Below the pieces are notes generated by a model, which was given only the letters and a program-made list of their open reading frames with translations, ran no database searches and had not been told where the DNA came from. This document shows, in pieces, positions 1 through 5,665 of a stretch of 21,643 nt of DNA. The stretch covers positions 1-21,643 of the forward strand of contig CALKWS010000406.1 in assembly GCA_938004115.1 (NCBI GenBank), given 5' to 3'. Every line of letters starts with the position of its first letter. Position 1 is the first letter of the stretch. The stretch comes from an uncultured Ruaniaceae bacterium (lineage in GTDB: Bacteria > Actinomycetota > Actinomycetes > Actinomycetales > Beutenbergiaceae). Both the position numbers and the translations under genes were made by a program.

Positions 1-2
1 CC

Positions 3-125
3 TCGCTCCCGCCGCTGTGGCCCACCACGAACGGCGAGGTGGTCCGCCAGGCGCTGCGCCGGTTGGACGCTGAGCACGAGGCGGCCGCGCCCCTGACCGC
101 AACGCCGAGCGGGCGGAACCGGTGA
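3..125 (+). CDS. C-terminal fragment, probable DinG-like helicase (5' end outside window)
   Basis: An open frame enters from the left edge and ends at a TGA at 123-125, giving about 40 residues. The visible part has a segment LPPLWPTTNGEVVRQALRRL followed by a polar, alanine-rich tail. A Leu-Pro-Pro-x-Trp-x-Thr-Thr segment followed by an amphipathic helix resembles, from memory, the extreme C-terminus of actinobacterial DinG/YoaA-type superfamily 2 DNA helicases, which are often found near lexA. No catalytic motif lies inside the window, so the family call rests only on this short tail. The next gene starts 10 bases downstream on the same strand, which fits co-transcription. It could instead be the tail of an unrelated protein. 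Confidence 0.5.
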   Translation, partial: SLPPLWPTTNGEVVRQALRRLDAEHEAAAPLTATPSGRNR

Positions 126-135
126 CCGAGCCGCG

Positions 136-1845
136 ATGAGCCTCCGGGTACCGCCGTACCTGCACGCCCCGAGCAGCACCGGGGTGAGCATCGTGTGGTT
201 CTCCAGCACCGCCGAACCGGGCACCTTGACCGTGACGGGCCCGCACGCACCCGGCCCGATCACCTCCGTACCGGAGGAACTGGAGCACCTGCGCTACACC
301 GACGCCGAACGCGCCCAGACGATCCCCGGGCTGGAGCCCGGCTCCTGGCTCCGGCCGGGCAGGAACCTGCGGCACGTGGTGGTCCTGCGCGGCCTGCGCC
401 CGGGGACCGAGTACGCCTACACCCTCGACCAGGGCGGTGAGACCGTCAGTGCCGGGTTCCGTACCGCACCCGCGGCCGAGGACTGGACGCACCTGCGACT
501 GGTCGCCCTGGCCGACTCCGAGGCGGCACCGGCAGGACGCAGCAGACGGCGTCCCTGGGCCCCCGGGCCGGGAGCCGAGCACCGGCCCGACCCGGAGGGA
601 CCGTGGCGGGAGGCCTTCGGGGTGGACGCGGGCACCGGCCCGCACGGGCGCCGGCAGCCGGTGCTGCGCTACCCGCTGACCGAGGGCGAGGGGTTCCGGG
701 CCGTGACGGACCTGATCGCCGCGGACCGCCCCGACCTCATCCTGCACCCCGGGGACCTGGTCGGCGGGGGCGGGTACCAGCCGGCCTGGGACGAGTACTT
801 CGCCATCACTTCCCGCCACGGACTGCTCGGGCGTACACCCCTGCTGCCGGCGATGGGCAACTGGGAGAGTTTCGGCGCGCTCAACGGCGGATACGGCACC
901 GCACAGGATCGCCGGCCGGTGGTACGGGCCCGGTCCAAGTACCACGCCTACTTCCCCGGGCCGCCGGACGCGGTGACCGGTCCCCGCGGCTACTACCGGG
1001 TGGACTACGGGCCGCTGACCATCCTCACCCTGGACTCCAGCAACGGAGAACCCGACGACCACCCCGCCCGCTACCCCGACCCCGTGGGCGGCAGGGACTA
1101 CCGGGGTCCCGGCACCGACACCCAGCAGCACTTCACCCGCACCGAGTACGAGCAGGCCGGTGGGGCGGACCTGAGCGACATCCATCCCGGGGGCGTGCAG
1201 TGGCGGTGGGTCGAGGAGAACCTGCGCCAGGCACGCGCGCGGCGGCAGATCGTCCTGGTGCAGTTCCACCACATTCCCTACTCCAGCGGCGCCCACGGAC
1301 TGCCGATGGACCACGAGGACACCACCGGCCAGGGCGGCACCCCGATGCGGCGCTTCCACCCGCTGTTCCGCCGGTACGGGGTGATCGCGGTGCTGTGCGG
1401 GCACAGCGAACTGTTCGAACGCAGTGTGGTGCCCGACGACGGCGGGTCACCCCCGGGACGTGACGTCGCCTCGGTGCGGTCGCGCGACGGGGTGCTCTAC
1501 TACGACGTGGGCGTCGCCGGTGACAGCCTGGGCGGGGAACAGCGGTACGGGAACGAACTACTGCGGTACAACCCCTACCGGGTCTGGACCGCCGATCAGG
1601 ACGAGCCCGAACGATGGCGCATCGCGGCCAACGGCAATCCGGTGCTGGCCGAGGGTGGCAAGCACTACGGGTACCTGTGCATCGATGTCCGGCGCACCGG
1701 TGCCGAGGTGTGGATCAGGTTCGAACCGGTGCACGCCTTCCCGGTGCTGGACCAGGACTACCGGCTCCAGCAGATCCAGCGGCGCGCGTACACCGATGTC
1801 GTCGAGATACCCATCGGCCCCGACGGTCGGGCCGGGTCACAGTGA
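136..1845 (+). CDS. Purple-acid-phosphatase-like metallophosphoesterase with altered metal-ligand motifs
   Basis: A 569-residue protein. Residues 1-112 look like the fibronectin-III-like N-terminal domain of purple acid phosphatases (RVPPYLHAP at the start, WFSS, GLRPGTEYAYTL). The calcineurin-like phosphoesterase domain follows from about residue 118 to 480. Metallophosphoesterase blocks can be aligned but are not canonical: ADSE (D127) where D-x-H is usual, GDLV (D207), GNWE (N242) where GNH-E/D is usual, FHH (H378/H379), and GHSE (H423) where GH-x-H is usual. No signal peptide or membrane segment is visible, so the protein is probably cytoplasmic. The ATG is 10 bases after the preceding stop. 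The 3' end overlaps the convergent lexA by 9 bases (1837-1845). The fold is likely. Substrate and catalytic competence are unknown. Confidence 0.8.
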   Translation: MSLRVPPYLHAPSSTGVSIVWFSSTAEPGTLTVTGPHAPGPITSVPEELEHLRYTDAERAQTIPGLEPGSWLRPGRNLRHVVVLRGLRPGTEYAYTLDQGGETVSAGFRTAPAAEDWTHLRLVALADSEAAPAGRSRRRPWAPGPGAEHRPDPEGPWREAFGVDAGTGPHGRRQPVLRYPLTEGEGFRAVTDLIAADRPDLILHPGDLVGGGGYQPAWDEYFAITSRHGLLGRTPLLPAMGNWESFGALNGGYGTAQDRRPVVRARSKYHAYFPGPPDAVTGPRGYYRVDYGPLTILTLDSSNGEPDDHPARYPDPVGGRDYRGPGTDTQQHFTRTEYEQAGGADLSDIHPGGVQWRWVEENLRQARARRQIVLVQFHHIPYSSGAHGLPMDHEDTTGQGGTPMRRFHPLFRRYGVIAVLCGHSELFERSVVPDDGGSPPGRDVASVRSRDGVLYYDVGVAGDSLGGEQRYGNELLRYNPYRVWTADQDEPERWRIAANGNPVLAEGGKHYGYLCIDVRRTGAEVWIRFEPVHAFPVLDQDYRLQQIQRRAYTDVVEIPIGPDGRAGSQ

Positions 1846-2583
1846 CCGCAGCACGCTGACGACGCGTCCCAGGATCTGGGCCTCGTCGCCCTGGATCGGC
1901 TCGTAGGCGGGGTTGGCCGGCAGGAGCCAGAGCGCCTCATCGGTGCGCTTGAGGGTCTTCACGGTCGCCTCGCCGTCGATCATCGCCGCGACGATCTCCC
2001 CGTTCTCCGCGACCGGCTGCTGGCGCACCACCACGAAGTCGCCGTCGCAGATCGCCGCCTCGATCATCGAGTCACCGGTGACCTTCAGCAGGAACAGGTC
2101 ACCATCGCCCACCAGCTGGCGGGGTAGGGGGAAGACGTCCTCCACCGCCTGCTCGGCGAGGACCGGGCCGCCGGCAGCGATGCGTCCCACCACCGGGACG
2201 TAACTGGGGGAGGCATCGACCTGCTCATCCGACGTCACCGCGAACAGCTCCCGCGGCCCACGCGCGCCCACGGGCTCACCGTTCGCGGCGGCTTCCGGGG
2301 CCGCTTCCGGCTGCTGCGGGTCGAGCACCTCGATCGCGCGAGTGGAGACGGGGTCGCGGCGCAGGTACCCCTTCTCCTCCAGGACCTGGAGCTGGTACTT
2401 CACCGATGACGGGCTGGCCAGACCGACCGCGGCGCCGATCTCGCGCATCGTGGGCGGGTAGCCCTTGGTCTCGATGTTGGTCCGGATCGACTCCATGATC
2501 AGGCGTTGCCGGTCGGTCAGCTCCCGAGGCTTGGCGGCATCGGGCTCCGTTGCCTCAGTTCTCTCCTCGAGTCCCTCGGGCAT
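1837..2583 (-). CDS. lexA: LexA, SOS-response repressor and autoprotease
   Basis: A 248-residue LexA. The N-terminal winged helix-turn-helix spans about residues 22-88 (DRQRLIMESI through the wing LRRDPVSTRAIEVL). It is followed by a Pro/Ala/Glu-rich linker of about 30 residues and the S24-family protease domain. The self-cleavage Ala-Gly bond is in GRIAAGGP (A137-G138), the nucleophile is S172 in GDSMIEAA, and the general-base lysine is K209 in EATVKTLKR, so autocleavage should be intact. The start is supported by a GGAGGA ribosome site four bases upstream of the ATG. The gene diverges from the LysM gene across a region with several LexA-box-like sites, so autoregulation and co-regulation are expected. 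In the cell it would repress damage-inducible genes until RecA filaments trigger cleavage. Confidence 0.97.
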   Translation of the reverse strand: MPEGLEERTEATEPDAAKPRELTDRQRLIMESIRTNIETKGYPPTMREIGAAVGLASPSSVKYQLQVLEEKGYLRRDPVSTRAIEVLDPQQPEAAPEAAANGEPVGARGPRELFAVTSDEQVDASPSYVPVVGRIAAGGPVLAEQAVEDVFPLPRQLVGDGDLFLLKVTGDSMIEAAICDGDFVVVRQQPVAENGEIVAAMIDGEATVKTLKRTDEALWLLPANPAYEPIQGDEAQILGRVVSVLRSL

Positions 2584-2705
2584 CGTGTCCTCCAGATCGG
2601 TGCGGTTGGGGACCGGCCTGTCATCACCGGCGGGCGATGTCAGTGGTCGCTGCTGGCATGGCTTGTCATGACATGCACAAGCCTACGCACTCGGCGCGCT
2701 GATGG

Positions 2706-2787
2706 GAAACATCCGTTCGACTGGCGTGTCGACCCGCTCGAACATCTGTGTTACGGTGCCAACATCCGTTCGCAGAACGTCTGTTCG
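2706..2787. promoter_or_regulatory. Cluster of four LexA (SOS) box-like sites between lexA and the LysM gene
   Basis: Four 14-bp sites resemble the Gram-positive/actinobacterial LexA box CGAAC-N4-GTTCG: 2706-2719 (gaaacatccgttcg), 2739-2752 (cgaacatctgtgtt, good left half only), 2759-2772 (ccaacatccgttcg) and 2774-2787 (agaacgtctgttcg). By my count the last two match 12 of 14 positions of CGAACRNRYGTTCG. The 12-mer AACATCCGTTCG occurs identically at 2708-2719 and 2761-2772. The first site is closer to lexA and the other three to the LysM gene. Binding is inferred from sequence only. Confidence 0.8.
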
Positions 2788-2816
2788 ATGACGGTGTGCA
2801 CCGAGAGGAGAGCGTG

Positions 2817-3455
2817 ATGAGCGCGCTAGCGATCCACCCCAGTCCGGTCGCCCGGAAGCTGCGGGACCGGCGACCGCACGGTCCGGCCTGTGGGCACCAG
2901 GGGTCCGGCCCGGGGCCCTGCCGGCCGGTCCGTGCCCGCGTCGTCGGGGCGGCACCGCCGATCGGGGCCACGAACGCGCAACTCCTCGCCTTTCCGCTCA
3001 CCGACGCCACGGCGCCCAGCGTCACCGAACCCCTGGCGCCGGCCCGGCCGGCGGACCGGTCGCCGCAGCGGGCGGAGGTGGCGGCCGAAGGCACGCCGGG
3101 CGGGTCCGGCGCGGTGAGCCCGGCCCGGCCCGTTCGCGTCGTCCGGGCCGCTGGGACCACCGGGCGTATGCGGCTGACCACCCGCGGCCGGCGTGTGCTG
3201 GTGGCGCTCGGGTTCGCCGTGTCGATCGCCGTCGGCGGTGGTGCAGGAGCACTGGTATACCAGAGCGCGCCCGAGCCGGTGGACCGGGTGGACACCGTCG
3301 TGGTCCAGCCCGGGGAGAGCCTGTGGGTTATCGCCAGCGGCGTCACCGATCCGGGTCAGGACGTGCGCGAGGTGGTGGATCAGATCAAGCGTCTCAACGG
3401 CCTGCAGGGTGCGGCCGTGCACGCCGGGCAGGAACTGGCCGTCCCGGTGGACTGA
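2817..3455 (+). CDS. LysM-domain membrane protein, probable SOS-induced division inhibitor (ChiZ/YneA-like)
   Basis: A 212-residue protein with three parts. Residues 1-117 are an Arg/Pro/Ala/Gly-rich, low-complexity and probably cytoplasmic region. A single membrane segment lies at about 126-148 (VLVALGFAVSIAVGGGAGAL). An extracytoplasmic LysM domain spans about 159-211 (VVVQPGESLWVIAS through HAGQELAVPVD), expected to bind peptidoglycan. No catalytic hydrolase domain is visible. The ATG at 2817 is preceded by GAGAGGAGAG. An in-frame ATG at 2748 is less likely because the LexA boxes would then lie inside the gene. Placement beside lexA and before nrdR matches Mycobacterium tuberculosis Rv2719c (ChiZ) and parallels Bacillus YneA and Corynebacterium DivS, which are SOS-induced and stop division. 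The function here is inferred from context and architecture. Confidence 0.85.
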   Translation: MSALAIHPSPVARKLRDRRPHGPACGHQGSGPGPCRPVRARVVGAAPPIGATNAQLLAFPLTDATAPSVTEPLAPARPADRSPQRAEVAAEGTPGGSGAVSPARPVRVVRAAGTTGRMRLTTRGRRVLVALGFAVSIAVGGGAGALVYQSAPEPVDRVDTVVVQPGESLWVIASGVTDPGQDVREVVDQIKRLNGLQGAAVHAGQELAVPVD

Positions 3456-3520
3456 GCGCCGCCGCCGCGCTCTGTGCGGGTCTCCTGGCCGTGCGTGCCT
3501 CCTCGGTGGCTGTCGCGGGG

Positions 3521-3526
3521 TATCCT
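3521..3526 (+). promoter_or_regulatory. Possible -10 element upstream of nrdR
   Basis: The hexamer TATCCT lies 42 bases upstream of the nrdR ATG in the 113-base gap after the LysM gene. No convincing -35 hexamer is found at the usual distance, so nrdR may have its own promoter or may also be read through from the LysM gene. Confidence 0.3.
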
Positions 3527-3568
3527 GTGTGCCCGCACCAGCGAGTGGAACCGGGAGGTGAGACGACG

Positions 3569-4039
3569 ATGCACTGCCCCTATTGCCGCAATCCCGATTC
3601 GCGGGTGGTCGATTCCCGCACGGCCGACGACGGCGCCAGCATCCGGCGTCGGCGGCAGTGTTCGGAGTGCTCCCGCCGATTCACCACATTGGAGACGACC
3701 AGCCTGTCCGTCCTGAAGCGGTCGGGAGCGGTGGAGCCGTTCAGCCGGGAGAAGGTGGCGGCCGGCGTGCTCAAGGCATGCCAGGGCCGGCCGGTGTCCC
3801 AGGACGATCTGGCCCTACTGGCCCAGCAGGTGGAGGAGTCCATCCGCGCTATGGGTGTGGCCGAGGTCGATGCGCATGAGGTCGGTCTGGCCATCTTGGG
3901 GCCGCTGCGGGAACTGGACGAGGTGGCGTACCTGCGCTACGCGAGCGTGTATCAGAACTTCGCCTCGCTGGAGGACTTCGAGGCGGCGATCGCGGCGCTC
4001 CGGCTCGACCGGGAGTCCCACTCCGAACAGTTCGCCTGA
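3569..4039 (+). CDS. nrdR: NrdR, ATP-cone and zinc-ribbon repressor of ribonucleotide reductase genes
   Basis: A 156-residue protein of standard NrdR length. The N-terminal zinc ribbon has C3-x2-C6 (HCPYC) and C31-x2-C34 (CSECSRRFTT). The arginine-rich stretch RRRRQ just before the second pair is typical of the DNA-binding face. The ATP-cone domain spans about residues 46-136 (VLKRSGAVEPFSREKV through YLRYASVYQNF). NrdR senses ATP/dATP and represses nrd operons through NrdR boxes. No ribonucleotide reductase gene or obvious NrdR box lies in this window. The ATG at 3569 is chosen because it gives the canonical M-x-C-P start and follows GGGAGGTGAG. The frame is open upstream to 3323, but that part overlaps the LysM gene and shows no conservation. 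Adjacency to the lexA/ChiZ-like pair repeats the mycobacterial order. Confidence 0.96.
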   Translation: MHCPYCRNPDSRVVDSRTADDGASIRRRRQCSECSRRFTTLETTSLSVLKRSGAVEPFSREKVAAGVLKACQGRPVSQDDLALLAQQVEESIRAMGVAEVDAHEVGLAILGPLRELDEVAYLRYASVYQNFASLEDFEAAIAALRLDRESHSEQFA

Positions 4040-4149
4040 GCGTCGCTCACCCGCCTGCTGAGTGGCGCCTGCCCCGCCGTGGCGGCACAGTGGACCCAGC
4101 GGCCCTGGGAGGCACGGGCCTGCGGTTCGTAATCGAGGAGGGATCACTC

Positions 4150-4377
4150 ATGGCATCCGGTGATGAGGAAACCGGCCGCGCCGAATCCGACGAGGCCACC
4201 GGGGTGACGGAGCGGACCAAGGAGCAGATGCGCGAGGCGCTGGACCGCAAGGAAGCCGGAGACCATCCCACCCCAGGTGAGCCCCGGGATACCGGACCGG
4301 TGCCCAACACCGGGCCGATCACCGGCACGGATGCGGCCGATGAGGCCAAGCGCACGTTCATCCCGCGCAAGACCTGA
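4150..4377 (+). CDS. Small hydrophilic protein, DUF5302-like, function unknown
   Basis: A 75-residue charged protein rich in Glu, Asp, Thr, Gly and Pro, with no membrane segment or cysteine. A short helical segment (TKEQMREALDRKEA, about residues 23-36) is followed by a Pro/Gly/Thr-rich, likely disordered stretch and a basic end (KRTFIPRKT). A central KxxxREALDRK segment and a terminal F-x-RK motif are reminiscent of the small actinobacterial DUF5302 proteins, but this is recall rather than a search. The ATG at 4150 has a strong ribosome site (GAGGAGGGA) about eight bases upstream. An in-frame ATG at 4090 lacks one. It stands alone between nrdR and the convergent serA, with a GC hairpin after its stop. 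Confidence 0.7.
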   Translation: MASGDEETGRAESDEATGVTERTKEQMREALDRKEAGDHPTPGEPRDTGPVPNTGPITGTDAADEAKRTFIPRKT

Positions 4378-4399
4378 GGCACGGACCCGCGCCGGTGCC
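4378..4399. terminator. GC hairpin between convergent genes, no T-run
   Basis: GGCAC (4378-4382) pairs with GTGCC (4395-4399), and an inner GG can pair with CC. It starts directly after the small gene's stop and lies before the convergent serA stop. Without a T-tract, intrinsic termination is uncertain. Confidence 0.3.
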
Positions 4400-4407
4400 G
4401 GGGGTGC

Positions 4408-5631
4408 TCAGGAGCCGGGCGCGTCCAGTTCCCGCACCCTGATCGTGGCCTCGATCTCGCGCAGGTGGCGGCGGGCGTGCTCAGGCAGTTCACCGGTGAT
4501 GTCGGTGACCACGTAACCCACCTGGCCGCTGGTGGCCAGCATCTGACTGTCGATGTTCGCCCCACCGGAGGACAGCGCCTGGTTCACCTCGGCGAGCACA
4601 CCCGGCACGTTCCGGTGCAGGTGGGTGATCCGCTGCTGGCCCGGTTTGGGTGGCTCCAGCGTCAGGGTGGGCATGTTCACGCTCAGGCTGGTGGACCCGG
4701 CGATCAGGTAATCGCGCAGTTTCCCGGCCACGAACACACCGATGTCCTGCTGGGCCTCCTCCGTCGATCCACCGATGTGCGGGGTGAGGATCACGTTGGG
4801 CAGGCCGCGTAACTCGGAGTCGAAGCGGGCCCCGTTGGCCTTGGGCTCCTCCGGGAACACGTCGACCGCAGCACCGGCCAGCGCACCGGAACCGATCGCC
4901 TCACGCAGGTAGGAGTAGTCCACCAGGAAGCCCCGGGAGAGGTTGAGGAAGATCGCCCCGGGCTTCATCCTCCGGAACTGCTCCCGGCCGAACATCCCGG
5001 CGTTGCCGGGGCGGCCGTCCACGTGCAGGGTCACCGCATCGGAGATCTCCAGCAGGGAGTCCAGATCCGGCATCCGCCGGGCATTGCCCAGGGCCAGCTT
5101 CTCGGCGGTGTCGTAGAACACCACCCGCATCCCCAGTGCCTCGGCGAGCACCGAGAGCTGGGTGCCGATATTGCCGTAGCCGACGATGCCCAGCGTCCGC
5201 CCGCGGACCTCGTGGGCGCCGGTCGCGGACTTGTCCCAGACACCGGAGTGCATGGCCTTGTCCTTCTCCGTCAGCCGCCGGGTCAGGGCGATGATCTCGG
5301 CCAGGGCCAGTTCCACCACCGAGCGGGTGTTGGAGAACGGGGCGTTGAAGGTGGCCACGCCACGATGCACGGCCGCGTCCAGATCCACCTGGTTCGTGCC
5401 GATCGCGAACACGCCGATGGCCTGCAGATCCGGCCTGCTGGCCAGCACCCGCTCACTGACCGTGGTCTTGGACCGGATGCCCAGGAGCGAGACCCCCTCG
5501 AGGGCGTCGATCAGCTCGTCCTCGTCCAGGGAACCGGCTGCGGTGGCCACGTCGATACCCCGGCCGCTGAGCAGTTCAGTCGCCAGCGGGTGGATGTTCT
5601 CCAGGAGCAGTGCTTTGACCACGGTATCCAT
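4408..5631 (-). CDS. serA: D-3-phosphoglycerate dehydrogenase
   Basis: A 407-residue protein of the short, Escherichia-type SerA class with a single C-terminal ACT domain. It oxidises 3-phosphoglycerate to 3-phosphohydroxypyruvate with NAD, the first step of serine synthesis. Visible are the substrate-domain block GIRSKTTVSERVL, the Rossmann nucleotide loop GIVGYGNIGT (about residues 148-157), the NLSRGFLVD block (catalytic Arg), VFPEEP (catalytic Glu) and TPHIGGSTEEAQ (catalytic His). The ACT domain occupies the last 70 residues (HRNVPGVLAEVN onward) and usually mediates serine feedback. The ATG at 5631 is chosen. A TTG at 5640 adds three residues, and neither start has a good ribosome site. 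The stop of the HelR-like gene is 34 bases upstream on the same strand, so read-through or coupling is possible. Confidence 0.95.
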   Translation of the reverse strand: MDTVVKALLLENIHPLATELLSGRGIDVATAAGSLDEDELIDALEGVSLLGIRSKTTVSERVLASRPDLQAIGVFAIGTNQVDLDAAVHRGVATFNAPFSNTRSVVELALAEIIALTRRLTEKDKAMHSGVWDKSATGAHEVRGRTLGIVGYGNIGTQLSVLAEALGMRVVFYDTAEKLALGNARRMPDLDSLLEISDAVTLHVDGRPGNAGMFGREQFRRMKPGAIFLNLSRGFLVDYSYLREAIGSGALAGAAVDVFPEEPKANGARFDSELRGLPNVILTPHIGGSTEEAQQDIGVFVAGKLRDYLIAGSTSLSVNMPTLTLEPPKPGQQRITHLHRNVPGVLAEVNQALSSGGANIDSQMLATSGQVGYVVTDITGELPEHARRHLREIEATIRVRELDAPGS

Positions 5632-5665
5632 CGTGCTCAATCAGACCACGCCGCGGCGGATCGTC

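Noticed and set aside
2748..2816. An earlier ATG for the LysM protein.
   Set aside because: It lacks a ribosome site, and the LexA boxes at 2759-2787 would fall inside the coding region. The ATG at 2817 has a strong ribosome site.
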